Source of the DNA: Acidobacteriota bacterium
GTDB lineage: Bacteria > Acidobacteriota > UBA6911 > RPQK01 > JAJDTT01
Reading direction: 5' to 3'
Length of the DNA stretch: 64,000 nucleotides
NCBI GenBank assembly: GCA_028874215.1
Contig: JAPPLF010000080.1
Coordinates: 145,299-209,298 of the forward strand
Shown one piece after another: positions 42,369 to 51,431 of the stretch (positions are counted from its first letter, which is position 1; each line of letters opens with the position of its first letter). The position numbers and the translations under genes were made by a program. Below the pieces are notes generated by a model. The model did no database searches and was not told the DNA's origin. It was given only the letters and a program-made list of their open reading frames with translations.

Positions 42369-43259
42369 TCAGGATCCCGGAACCGGTTGCAGGCGTTCCC
42401 GCGCCACGCCGGTCAGGAGAAGTCGATGCCGGAGCGAGGCCAGCGTCCGCTTCATGGATGTTCGGGCGATGGATTTCACGAGGGGAGCCACGATCGGCTT
42501 GAAGATGCCGGGGTAGCCGCGGCTCAGGGACAGCGATTCGCATTCCACCACAACGCCGCCGTCGATCTGCTGATATCTCCAGTAGGAATTGAGGCCCCAC
42601 AGGAATCCCCGGTCGTGTCCGGGAACCTTTTCACGCTCTTGGGGAGTGTGGAGTTTCTCCAGCTCGGCGATACGGGTGGCAATGCTCCGGCTTGAGGCCC
42701 GGAACGGATCGTGCCAGCGGTAGTGGACCAGGTGTTCCGTGTTGTAGGCGACGGTGACGATTTTCTTGCGAACCAACTTCAGGTAGATGCGCAGGGAGTT
42801 ATCGTCCCGTTCCAATATTTTCGTTTCCAACACGTCTTTCTGCGGTGGCACATTGGGGTCCGGATAGCGCAGGCGATGGATGACCTGTTCCAGACGGACG
42901 GAAGGAATCAGAATGGTTCCCCGCCAGTGGTGGATCATTCCGCCGGGGACTTTGACGGTTTGGCCCCGGGCATCCTCCGTTTCCATCCGGGCGACCGTGA
43001 CCTGACCCGAACGGACCCGTTGCCAAGTCACCCGCGCTTCGTTCATCCGACCGAATTCGTGCCCGAGGAACCTCTTCTGCGATGCCAGCTCGTTGCCGAT
43101 TCTTTCCTCGGTGAGCCGAACGTATTTGTCCCAGGCCAGCAGGGTCTCAGGTTTCAACTCGGCTCCGTGAACCCTTGAGCCCGGGAACAGGGGATACCCC
43201 GCGGCCAGGACGATGGTTGCCAGCGCCAACCACACCTTGATCGATGAAATTGGTCTCAT
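42369..43259 (-). CDS. Exported START/SRPBCC-like protein (paralogue 2)
   Basis: 296-residue secreted protein; signal peptide SIKVWLALATIVLAAGYPLF. It is paralogous to the 46647-47606 product: both have LKPET at the mature start, then a long alpha-beta domain with KKI-TV-NTEH, and the shared block DRGFLWGLNSYWRY (DRGFMWRLNAYWHL in the other). The fold pattern resembles START/SRPBCC lipid-binding proteins, and the late amphipathic helix VKSIARTSMKRTLASLR fits that. Lipid binding is inference. It starts 1 nt after the GtrA stop. Confidence 0.72.
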   Translation of the reverse strand: MRPISSIKVWLALATIVLAAGYPLFPGSRVHGAELKPETLLAWDKYVRLTEERIGNELASQKRFLGHEFGRMNEARVTWQRVRSGQVTVARMETEDARGQTVKVPGGMIHHWRGTILIPSVRLEQVIHRLRYPDPNVPPQKDVLETKILERDDNSLRIYLKLVRKKIVTVAYNTEHLVHYRWHDPFRASSRSIATRIAELEKLHTPQEREKVPGHDRGFLWGLNSYWRYQQIDGGVVVECESLSLSRGYPGIFKPIVAPLVKSIARTSMKRTLASLRHRLLLTGVARERLQPVPGS

Positions 43260-43260
43260 T

Positions 43261-43686
43261 TCATTTCTCCTTGGCGGCCTGTCCGAAGACCAGCCAATGG
43301 CTGGAAAAGTAGTTCAACGTGGAGCAGGAGGCGATGGCCATCAGGTTGGCCGGCAGGTAGTGCACATTCAGGCTGGCCACCAGGAGCTCCATCAGAAACA
43401 GGTTTTGGACGATGGAGACCGTGCCGACGGTCATGTTGAAGCGGAGCAACCGGCCCAAGACGCTCGTTTCCGCCGTTGCGGTGCGGTCCGACCACGTCCA
43501 ACGCTCATGCCACCAGAAGTTGTGCAACACCGCCATCTCCACGGCCAGGGCGGTGGCCGGCAGGTAGTGCAGGTTCCAGACACTGCGCACAAACATGAGA
43601 ACGGTGATCTGAACCAATACTCCCATCAGGCCGACGGCGTTGAATCGGGCCCATCGGATCAAGTGTTCCATCTCGGGATTCCTCAT
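43261..43686 (-). CDS. GtrA family membrane protein
   Basis: 141-residue protein with four hydrophobic helices, the GtrA/flippase-like family that moves polyprenyl-linked sugars. RWARFNAVGLMGVLVQI, EMAVLHNFWWHERWTWSDR, GRLLRFNMTVGTVSIVQNLF and LNYFSSHWLVFG are typical. The ATG at 43684-43686 overlaps the stop of the CDP-alcohol transferase gene (ATGA). A later ATG at 43671 is possible. Coupling to a phosphatidyltransferase suggests lipid-linked glycan handling. Confidence 0.87.
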   Translation of the reverse strand: MRNPEMEHLIRWARFNAVGLMGVLVQITVLMFVRSVWNLHYLPATALAVEMAVLHNFWWHERWTWSDRTATAETSVLGRLLRFNMTVGTVSIVQNLFLMELLVASLNVHYLPANLMAIASCSTLNYFSSHWLVFGQAAKEK

Positions 43687-44459
43687 TTCCGGTTGCGGTG
43701 AGATCCGGTGAAGGCCGATCTCATGGGACCAAATCCGGTGGAGGGGAAACGTGGCAGGCTGATGGGAAGGGGCCGCTGGAAACGTGGCCTGGGTTCGGCG
43801 CGGCACAGCCTTCGCGTGTGCCGGAGGGCGGAGACGGCGAATGTCAGGGCCAGACCCAGGATGCCGGCCATACCGCCGACGTCGAAGAGGTTGAAGGACC
43901 CCAGTTCTCCAAGTCCGACCACCGGCTTGTAGAAGAGAAGGACCGTGCCTGTGGCCAGCAAGAGTCGCAGCTCCGTCGGTCCGACCTTCAGGAAGGAGAG
44001 CCGAAATACGCCGAGGACATGGGTCGCGAGATAGATCTCGGCGGAGACCAGCAGATACGCGATCAGCAGAGCGAGTCCGACGATGGGGCTCATGAATTCG
44101 GATGCCGCCAGGCCTCCCAGCAGAAACAAGGTTCCGGCCAGATCCAGGACGTGATCGACGTAGTACCCGTAACGCGGCCTCTGCTGGTTCCGCACCCGGG
44201 CCAGCGTGCCGTCCAGACTGTCTCCGAACCAGTTCAGAACGAGGCCTGCCACGACCAGGAACAAGGCCCGCCGGTCCCAGGAAGCCGCGCAGTAGGAGAG
44301 GCCCACTCCCAGCATGGCCAGGACTCCCAGAAGGCTCAGATGATCGGCGTTGACCCAGGCCGGGAGCCGCCGGGCGATCCACACCAGGAGTCTCCTTTCG
44401 GCGGAGGCCAGGATGCTGTCGTGATGCCGTACGTGTTTGAAACCCTTTTGTCTCCTCAT
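43683..44459 (-). CDS. CDP-alcohol phosphatidyltransferase
   Basis: 258-residue inner-membrane enzyme. The diagnostic motif D-x2-D-G-x2-A-R-x8-G-x3-D-x3-D is complete, in FGDSLDGTLARVRNQQ and GYYVDHVLD. It joins a CDP-activated lipid to an alcohol head group. Six or so helices follow the motif. A strong GGAGGAG lies 5 nt before the ATG at 44457-44459. The head-group alcohol is unknown; inositol phosphate or glycerol-phosphate types are the usual options. The C-terminal tail (from RRLCRAEPRPRFQRP) is basic and extends past the last helix. Confidence 0.88.
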   Translation of the reverse strand: MRRQKGFKHVRHHDSILASAERRLLVWIARRLPAWVNADHLSLLGVLAMLGVGLSYCAASWDRRALFLVVAGLVLNWFGDSLDGTLARVRNQQRPRYGYYVDHVLDLAGTLFLLGGLAASEFMSPIVGLALLIAYLLVSAEIYLATHVLGVFRLSFLKVGPTELRLLLATGTVLLFYKPVVGLGELGSFNLFDVGGMAGILGLALTFAVSALRHTRRLCRAEPRPRFQRPLPISLPRFPSTGFGPMRSAFTGSHRNRK

Positions 44460-44563
44460 GAAGCTCCTCCGTGATTCACTTCCGCAGCCGAAAACCCGGC
44501 GGGTGCGTCCCGGCAGATATCGGCCGCACTGAGAGGGAATGTGAGAACGGCGAGAAAAAGGGC

Positions 44564-46084
44564 TCAGGAGGATCGGTCGGATGAAGGTGGGACCGGTTCG
44601 AAGACGGCCCGTTCGGTGGCCGGCTCGACCAACAGGAAGACGACAGTGTAGCTGACGGCCACGGCGGCCAGGCATCCGGCCAGGAGTTGTTCGTGGGTGA
44701 CGATGAGGGCGGCGCCGAGGAGGAGGCAGAGGGAGAAGAGTCCATCGACCCGCCGTTTCCATCCGCGGACCCGGTTCAGTTCCGCGTCGATGGCGGAACG
44801 GTTGAACCTTGCCGTGAACAGGAGGTGGGTACGGATGGTGCCGTTGCAAAGGGCACAGCCCAGCACCAGAAAGAAAAGACCCAGGGGCAACGCCGTGGCG
44901 ACCGGCGCCTGGGAGGCGGCCTGCTTGAACTTCCAGGCGCCGAAGACCATCATCGCGTAAAAAAGGACCACGGCTGACTGGTGGAACACCCACCAGCCGC
45001 CGTGAAGCGATGTACGGGATCCTGGAGTGTCCCTGGGTTTGCCTGCGATCTTCGATTCGAGGCGCTGCAACTGCGCCAGGAGTTCTTCGGTGGATTGAAA
45101 ACGGCCGTCCGGATCCTTCTCGAGACAGCGCGCGAGGATCGGTTCCAGCATGGACGGCGGCCCGACGGCGTCGGATCGGCCGGGTCTGCCCTCCAGGATC
45201 CTGGCCACCGTCACCAAAGGTGTCTTGCCTTCGAACGGGTGGCGGCCCGTTGCCAGTTCGTACAGCAACATTCCGAAAGAGAAGAGGTCGGAGCGGAAGT
45301 CGGCTTCCTGTCCCTCCAACTGCTCGGGAGACATGTAGACCGGGGTGCCGAGAACGGTTCCTTCCTGCGTCAGGCGCTGGCTGTGGGAGGGTTCCAGCGT
45401 GGGAAGCGCCAGACCGAAATCGACGATTTTCAGATTCCCCTGCGCATCGAGTAAAACGTTTTCCGGTTTGAGATCCCGATGGACCACTCCGTTGGAGTGG
45501 GCGGCCCTGAGGCCCTGGCACACCTGAGTCGCCACCCGGAAGAGTTCGGGGAGGGGAACAGGGCCCTGCTCGATCCGCGATCGCAGATTCTCCCCCTCGA
45601 CGTACTCGCCGGAGATATAGAGCCCACCGTCAATTTCTTCCAAGGCATAGACGGCCGCGATGGCGGGGTGATTGAGGGAAGCCGCGACCTTGGCCTCGCG
45701 GCGGAGCCGCCGCCGTTGTTCGACGTCGCGGCCCACAAGTGGAGAGACTGCCTTGAGAGCCACGGTACGGTCCAGCCGCGTGTCGACGGCGCGGTAGACG
45801 ACCGCCATGCCACCCCGTCCCGCCTCGCCGAGAATCCGGTACGGGCCCAGGGTGTCCCCTGCCGTCAGGAGACTGGCGGCCGTTTCGACGCCGGCGGGTT
45901 GAAACAGGTTCCCATCCAGGAAGGCGGTTTCAGGGTCGTGGTGAGACAGAAGCGACAGGACCTCGCGGGTCAGCTCCGTGTCGGGGGAACATTCCCGCCG
46001 GACAAAGTCCTCCCGCGATTCCGAATCGTGTTCCAAGGCGGCCTCGAAGATCTCCTTGACTCGCTGAAACGTTTTCGGGTTCAT
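44564..46084 (-). CDS. Ser/Thr protein kinase with C-terminal membrane helices
   Basis: 506-residue kinase. The domain spans about residues 81-340: P-loop GEAGRGGMAVVY, catalytic Lys 111 in VALKAVSPL, HRD at 202-204 (VVHRDLKPENV), DFG at 222-224, and TPVYMSPEQLEG. After about residue 360 come four hydrophobic helices with no PASTA or other sensor domain, and the N-terminal 70 residues are the leader common in acidobacterial kinases (FQRVKEIFEAALEHD). It overlaps the sigma factor gene by 4 nt (ATGA). The pair is expected to control a nearby or extracytoplasmic response. Confidence 0.9.
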   Translation of the reverse strand: MNPKTFQRVKEIFEAALEHDSESREDFVRRECSPDTELTREVLSLLSHHDPETAFLDGNLFQPAGVETAASLLTAGDTLGPYRILGEAGRGGMAVVYRAVDTRLDRTVALKAVSPLVGRDVEQRRRLRREAKVAASLNHPAIAAVYALEEIDGGLYISGEYVEGENLRSRIEQGPVPLPELFRVATQVCQGLRAAHSNGVVHRDLKPENVLLDAQGNLKIVDFGLALPTLEPSHSQRLTQEGTVLGTPVYMSPEQLEGQEADFRSDLFSFGMLLYELATGRHPFEGKTPLVTVARILEGRPGRSDAVGPPSMLEPILARCLEKDPDGRFQSTEELLAQLQRLESKIAGKPRDTPGSRTSLHGGWWVFHQSAVVLFYAMMVFGAWKFKQAASQAPVATALPLGLFFLVLGCALCNGTIRTHLLFTARFNRSAIDAELNRVRGWKRRVDGLFSLCLLLGAALIVTHEQLLAGCLAAVAVSYTVVFLLVEPATERAVFEPVPPSSDRSS

Positions 46085-46641
46085 GCGTTCAACTCGCGTC
46101 GCAACCAAGCTCGGGAGAGCGCCCACCAGCGTTTGGTGGTGGCAGGGGAGATACCCATGACCTCGCTGGTTTCCGCCAGTGTCAGGCCTCCGAAGAACCT
46201 GAGCTCGACGAGTCGGGCCTGTTTCGGATCCAACTCGGCGAGAGCCCGCAGTGCTTGGTCCAGAGCCATGAAATCGATGGATCGCGCATTCTGGCCCAGA
46301 GTCTCGTCGATGAGAGTCACCGCATGCTGCCCGCCGCCCCGCTTCCGGGCCATTCTCGCTCGTGCCCGTTCCACCAGGATCTGCCGCATGGAACGGGCCG
46401 CGATACCCAGCAAATGGGCTCTGTCTTTCCAATGCACCTGCTTCTCGCCGAGGAGTCGAAGGTACGCCTCATGGACCAGGGCCGTGGCGGGCAGCGTCTG
46501 GCGGGCCTCCCGGCGCATGTAGTTGCCGGCCAGCCTTCTCAGTTCCTGATAGACAATGGGGAAGAGTTGAGAAAGGGCGTTCCCATCTCCGGATCTCGAC
46601 TCGTGGATCAGCCGCGCCATTGCCTGGGGATTCTCAGGCAC
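46081..46641 (-). CDS. ECF sigma factor (SigK/Rhodopirellula-type, Sigma70_ECF)
   Basis: 186-residue sigma factor. Region 2 lies near RRLAGNYMRRE and LVHEAYLRLLG; region 4 helix-turn-helix is LRFFGGLTLAETSEVMGIS, ATTKRWWALSRAWLRREL. This subgroup is regularly encoded next to Ser/Thr kinases without a classic anti-sigma factor. It starts 5 nt after the START-like gene and is coupled to the kinase, so signal input through phosphorylation is the likely control. Confidence 0.9.
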   Translation of the reverse strand: MPENPQAMARLIHESRSGDGNALSQLFPIVYQELRRLAGNYMRREARQTLPATALVHEAYLRLLGEKQVHWKDRAHLLGIAARSMRQILVERARARMARKRGGGQHAVTLIDETLGQNARSIDFMALDQALRALAELDPKQARLVELRFFGGLTLAETSEVMGISPATTKRWWALSRAWLRRELNA

Positions 46642-46646
46642 TACCG

Positions 46647-47606
46647 TTACTCCTGGCCGCCGGGGATCGGTGGCGCATTGCCCCCTTTGAACCGACGGCC
46701 CGCGGGAATCATATCAACCGGTGTGACCGTCGCAGTCGCGTGGGACCTCGCTTCACCACGGATATACGCCCAATCGACCCATCGTTCCGCATTCCCCGCT
46801 CCGCTTCGGAGTCTGTCCGTCACGGCCTGGCGAGTGCCTCGCAGCGTGTTTCGAAGAGCCTGGCGGGGGACGCTTGTCACGAGCGGTTTGAGCATCCAGC
46901 GGAGCGCAAAGGGAATCTTCCGGGAGAGAGAAACGGCCCAACACTCGGTGGCCACCCCGCCCTCCCGCTCCTCCAGGTGCCAATAGGCGTTCAGTCGCCA
47001 CATAAAGCCTCGGTCGTCGCCTACCGGCAATTCCCGCTCCTTGGGTTTTCCCGCATCCTTGACCTCGGCGATTCTTGTGCTGCGCGACACACCACGCCAG
47101 CGTTTCGGAGACACCTGCGAATAGACGACCTCGTGTTCGGTGTTGAAGATCACGGTCAGGATCTTCTTCATTCTGAGGCGCTGGTAACCTCGGAGACTGT
47201 ACCCGTCGCGACTCAGGAGTCTGGAATCCAGAACTTCCGGGTACCATTCCCGGTGGCGGTCGAAATCCATCAGCACCGACAGGACGTCGGCGGAAACCGC
47301 GCCGGGAATGAAGACGGCTCCCAGCCAGACGTTGATCCTGGCGCCTGGGACTTCAGGCAGGTCTTTCAGTTCGTCGATCAGGATCCGGCCCCGCTTCAGC
47401 GCGGCCCGGTTCTCGAGGTCCTGGTCAGACCAGAGGAACGGCATTTCCCCGCTGAATCGCTTTTCAAGACTCGCCTCCAGGTCTTGGACATACCGGTCGT
47501 AACCCCGGACTGTTTCGGGTTTCAGCTTGGCCCCGGCTTGCGCCGATTCCCCCAGGGACACGAGGAGAATGACGGCCGGGAGAAGCCGCAGACATCTCGA
47601 AATCAC
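46647..47606 (-). CDS. Exported START/SRPBCC-like protein (paralogue 1)
   Basis: 319-residue secreted protein. The GTG at 47604-47606 begins a clear signal peptide (VISRCLRLLPAVILLVSLGESAQAG); the frame is open further to 47759 but that part is not signal-like. The body has DFDRHREWYPEVLDSRL (typical of START/SRPBCC proteins), KKILTVIFNTEHEVVY, DRGFMWRLNAYWHL and a C-terminal helix MLKPLVTSVPRQALRNTLRG. Paralogue of 42369-43259. It is the first gene of the sigma-kinase operon, so it may be the sensor or main target of this module. Confidence 0.75.
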   Translation of the reverse strand: MISRCLRLLPAVILLVSLGESAQAGAKLKPETVRGYDRYVQDLEASLEKRFSGEMPFLWSDQDLENRAALKRGRILIDELKDLPEVPGARINVWLGAVFIPGAVSADVLSVLMDFDRHREWYPEVLDSRLLSRDGYSLRGYQRLRMKKILTVIFNTEHEVVYSQVSPKRWRGVSRSTRIAEVKDAGKPKERELPVGDDRGFMWRLNAYWHLEEREGGVATECWAVSLSRKIPFALRWMLKPLVTSVPRQALRNTLRGTRQAVTDRLRSGAGNAERWVDWAYIRGEARSHATATVTPVDMIPAGRRFKGGNAPPIPGGQE

Positions 47607-47806
47607 AGAATCCCGCTCCCGAAGACGATGCTGACGTTCTCCTGCCCGCAGCCGGTGCGCCAAGCCTGGGCTTTCAGCGGAAATAGTACGATATTCTTCC
47701 GAAGCGGGGATGCAGGATCGACGCTTAACTGCCAGCCGCCGCGTCTGCGCATCCACCATTGGAACGCTTCGGTCGAGTGTGTGATGATTTCCATTGCGGG
47801 TTGCCC

Positions 47807-50800
47807 ATGCCTCTCAGCCGGTTTTTGCCCAGCCTTCCCCTGATTCTCGCTTTGGGGCCCGCGATTGGCGGGTCCCGACCCGAACGAGTCGATTTCAACC
47901 GCGACGTGGAGCCCATTCTCAAGAAGAACTGCCACACGTGCCACGGGGAGCGCGTCCAGTCGGGTGGGCTGCGGCTGGATTCCCGGAAGGCGGCCTGGCA
48001 GGGCGGAGCATCGGGCCGGGCGCCCATCGTACCGGGGCGTAGCCGGGACAGTTTTCTGATCCAAGTGTTGACCGCAAGCGATTCCTCCACGACGCGGCGG
48101 ATGCCGGCCTTTGCGGATCCGCTTCCCGGAAGCGAGATCGAACTCATCCGGCGTTGGATCGACCAGGGCGCCGAATGGCCCGAGGGGAAGGCATCCCGGA
48201 ATCAGAACCACTGGGCCTTCGTCCGGCCGCAGCGTCCGGCGTTGCCCTCAGGCGAACCTCGGGAATGGATCCGGAATCCCATCGACAGTTTCATTCTGGA
48301 ACGGCTTGAAGCCGAGCATCTGAGCCCGTCTCCGGAAGCGTCGCGGGCGACCCTGGCGCGGCGCGTTCACCTGGACCTGATCGGGTTGCCTCCCACCCTT
48401 GCGGAGCTGGACCGGTTCCTGGGAGACGGCGAACCAGGCGCCTACGAACGGATGGTGGACGGGTTGATGGCGTCGGAGCGATTTGGCGAGCGTTGGGCCC
48501 GCGACTGGTTGGACGTGGCTCGGTATGCGGATACGAACGGATACGAGAAGGACCGGGTCCGCTCCATCTGGCCGTACCGGGACTGGGTGATCCGGGCGCT
48601 GAACAGAGACCTTCCATTCGACCGCTTCGTGGTGGATCAACTGGCGGGGGACATGCTTCCCGGCCGGGGCCTGGAAGGGCGGATCGCCACTGGATTCCAC
48701 CGCAACACCATGCTCAACGAGGAGGGCGGAATCGACGTGGAGGAATTCCGGTTTGCCTCCGTGGTGGACCGGGTCAACACGACGGCGGCGGCATTCCTGG
48801 GTCTGACGCTGGCCTGCGCCCAGTGCCACGACCACAAGTACGATCCCATCACCCAGACGGAGTACTACAGGTTTCTCGCCTTTCTCAACAACGCGGACGA
48901 ACCGGAAATGAAGGTCCCGGACCGGAGGGTCGGCGAGAAACGGAAAGAGATCCAGGGCCGAATCCGCTCCCTGGAGTCTCAGCTCTCCGGGAAGTTTCCT
49001 CCGTATGGCTTCCGGAGCGTCTGGGACACGACGCCGCCTCGCGTGGTCACGTCGTCGGGAGGTGCGCACCTCACCCGGCGCCCGGACGGCTCCATCGAAG
49101 CTTCGGGTCCCAATCCGGAGCAGGAGGTCTATCGCTGGGTCGTCCGCCCGTCGTCTGCGGTGGACCTGATCCGGCTCGAGGTCTTTCATGACCCGGACGG
49201 CTCACCGCAAGGTCCCGGACGCGGGAAAAAAGGGGAGGCCGTTGTCTCCGAAATCGAGCTGCATGTGAAGGGCCGAGCAGACGGCTCGCCGCGCCGGTTG
49301 GTCCTGGGAGAACCGACGGCGACCTTGTCGCGCCAGGGGTTCGAGGTTTCCAAGGCTCTCGACGGTGATCCCGAGACGGGCTGGGGGCTGTCCAGGACTT
49401 ACGGCCACCACAGGGCCGTCTTCCGCCTGGATGAACCTCTGCGCTTGGCCTCCGGCGAGGATCTGGTCGTCACCGTGAAACAACTGGCCGGGGCCGGAAA
49501 AAACCTGGGCCGTTTCCGGATCTCTCCGGGGCAGGAGCATCGTACCCACGATCGCCCCGACCTTCCGGAGCAGGAACAGCGCGGCCGTCATATGGCGGCG
49601 AAATACGAGGCCTGGGAAAAGGAGGCTCGCCGCCTGGTTCGATCCTGGTCGATGCGCCGTCCTCTGAAACTGGTCTCGGAGAAATCGGCGACGCTCACCG
49701 TGCTCGACGATACGTCGGTTCTGGTGAGCGGAAACCATCCCAACTCGGACACGTATACGTTCGAGGTCGAACCGGGTCTGCCCACCGTCACGGGTCTGCG
49801 GATCGAATTCCTGGGTCATGAGAGCCTGCCCGGAGGAGGACCGGGCCGCGGGACCGTCCTGGAAGAGGGCAACTTCATGCTCAGCGAGGTCACGGTCCAA
49901 GGAATTTCCGCCTCGGCGCCGGAGGGATCGACCCCATACGCTTTCCGGCGAGCCACCGCAGACTCGTTTTATCGCCATTTGCATCCGGGCATGACCCTGG
50001 ACGGAGACACGCAGACCGGCTGGTCTCCCGACCGGGAACGGGGGATGCCGCAGAGCATCGTCTACGAGTTCAAGGAACCGGTCACCGTGGCCGGTGGCGA
50101 GCGGTTCAAGGTGACACTCGTCCAGAACCACATTCACACCCATACCATCGGACGTTTTCGGGTATTCCTGTCGGCCGGAAAATCCCCCCTGTCGAGTTCG
50201 GGTCTGCCGTTGCGCATCGAGTCGATCCTGTCGGCTTCGCCTGATTCCGCGACGCCCGATGACCGGGAGGCTCTCCTCCGGCACTTCCTTTCGGTGGCTC
50301 CGGAACTGCGGGAGGAGCAGCAGGAGATCCAGGCGCTCCGGAAGGCGATGCCCCGCCACCCCACGACTCTGGTCATGGCGGAGCGCGCCGGTCCGCGCAC
50401 CACCCGGGTCCGTCATCGCGGGGAATTTCTCGAACCTCGAGAGCAGGTGAGTCCGGGAGTCCCGGCGGTACTCCATCCCTGGCCGGCGGACACGAATCGC
50501 GATCGGATCGCCTTCGCCCGCTGGTTGGTCAGCCGGGAGAATCCGCTGATGGCCCGCGTCGTCATGAATCGTCTCTGGTCCAGCTACTTCGGGCGGGGAC
50601 TCGTGACCACCATCAACGATTTTGGCCTTCGGGGCAGCCGCCCCTCCCATCCGGCATTGCTGGATTGGCTGGCGGACGAATTCATGTCTCAGGGTTGGAG
50701 CATGAAGGCGATGCACCGGCAGATCGTCCTGTCTTCCACCTACCGGCAATCGTCGAGAGTGACGCCGGAACTGCTGGGGAAGGATCCGGAGAATGCCCTG

Positions 50801-51427
50801 TACGCACGGGGGCCCCGATTTCGGGTCAAAGCGGAAACGATTCGAGACATTGCCTTGGCTGTGGGTGGACTGTTGAGCCAAAAAGTCGGAGGTCCCAGCG
50901 TGTTCCCTCTCCAGCCCGCCGGCGTGGCGGACCTGGTCTTCGGCGAGAAGAAGTGGGAGGTGAGCGAGGGCGAGGACCGGTACCGGCGGGGACTGTATAC
51001 CTTCTGGAAGCGGACCGTTCCCTATCCGGCCTTCACCACGTTCGACGCACCCCAGAGAGAGACCACCTGTCTTCGCCGGGAACGTTCCAACACGCCGCTG
51101 CAGGCCCTGACGCTGCTCAACGACCCGGTGTTCGTGGAGGCGGCGCGGGGATTCGCTCTCAGGATTCTGCAGGACGCGCCGGAACCGGGACGAATCGACT
51201 ATGCTTTCCGGCGATGCCTCTCCCGGCCACCGGATCGCTTCGAGTCGGACCAGATCCGGTCCTACTACGAGGCTCAGATGGAACGGATTCGGGCCGTTGG
51301 ACTGACTCCGGCTCAAGGGTCGGAGATGGGACCCGTTCCGGTGGGCGTGAACCGGGAGGAACTGCTGGCGTGGACTGCGGTGGCACGGGTGCTGTTGAAC
51401 CTCGACCGGACCATTTCCAAGGAGTAG
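47807..51427 (+). CDS. Secreted PSD1 protein with long insert: cytochrome, DUF1549, DUF1553
   Basis: 1206-residue protein of the same family as 9354-12392 but with one N-terminal heme module (CHTCH at 42-46) after a signal peptide (RFLPSLPLILALGPAIGG). DUF1549 carries CAQCHDHKYDPI at about 337. Between about residues 390 and 790 is a large insert of beta-rich sequence, with two similar blocks (EQEVYRWVVRPSSAVDLIRL and DTYTFEVEPGLPTVTGLRIE) that look like carbohydrate-binding discoidin-type modules. DUF1553 (NPLMARVVMNRLWSSYFG) ends it. The ATG at 47807 gives the signal peptide. Next gene begins 4 nt after the stop. Confidence 0.88.
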   Translation: MPLSRFLPSLPLILALGPAIGGSRPERVDFNRDVEPILKKNCHTCHGERVQSGGLRLDSRKAAWQGGASGRAPIVPGRSRDSFLIQVLTASDSSTTRRMPAFADPLPGSEIELIRRWIDQGAEWPEGKASRNQNHWAFVRPQRPALPSGEPREWIRNPIDSFILERLEAEHLSPSPEASRATLARRVHLDLIGLPPTLAELDRFLGDGEPGAYERMVDGLMASERFGERWARDWLDVARYADTNGYEKDRVRSIWPYRDWVIRALNRDLPFDRFVVDQLAGDMLPGRGLEGRIATGFHRNTMLNEEGGIDVEEFRFASVVDRVNTTAAAFLGLTLACAQCHDHKYDPITQTEYYRFLAFLNNADEPEMKVPDRRVGEKRKEIQGRIRSLESQLSGKFPPYGFRSVWDTTPPRVVTSSGGAHLTRRPDGSIEASGPNPEQEVYRWVVRPSSAVDLIRLEVFHDPDGSPQGPGRGKKGEAVVSEIELHVKGRADGSPRRLVLGEPTATLSRQGFEVSKALDGDPETGWGLSRTYGHHRAVFRLDEPLRLASGEDLVVTVKQLAGAGKNLGRFRISPGQEHRTHDRPDLPEQEQRGRHMAAKYEAWEKEARRLVRSWSMRRPLKLVSEKSATLTVLDDTSVLVSGNHPNSDTYTFEVEPGLPTVTGLRIEFLGHESLPGGGPGRGTVLEEGNFMLSEVTVQGISASAPEGSTPYAFRRATADSFYRHLHPGMTLDGDTQTGWSPDRERGMPQSIVYEFKEPVTVAGGERFKVTLVQNHIHTHTIGRFRVFLSAGKSPLSSSGLPLRIESILSASPDSATPDDREALLRHFLSVAPELREEQQEIQALRKAMPRHPTTLVMAERAGPRTTRVRHRGEFLEPREQVSPGVPAVLHPWPADTNRDRIAFARWLVSRENPLMARVVMNRLWSSYFGRGLVTTINDFGLRGSRPSHPALLDWLADEFMSQGWSMKAMHRQIVLSSTYRQSSRVTPELLGKDPENALYARGPRFRVKAETIRDIALAVGGLLSQKVGGPSVFPLQPAGVADLVFGEKKWEVSEGEDRYRRGLYTFWKRTVPYPAFTTFDAPQRETTCLRRERSNTPLQALTLLNDPVFVEAARGFALRILQDAPEPGRIDYAFRRCLSRPPDRFESDQIRSYYEAQMERIRAVGLTPAQGSEMGPVPVGVNREELLAWTAVARVLLNLDRTISKE

Positions 51428-51431
51428 TCGA

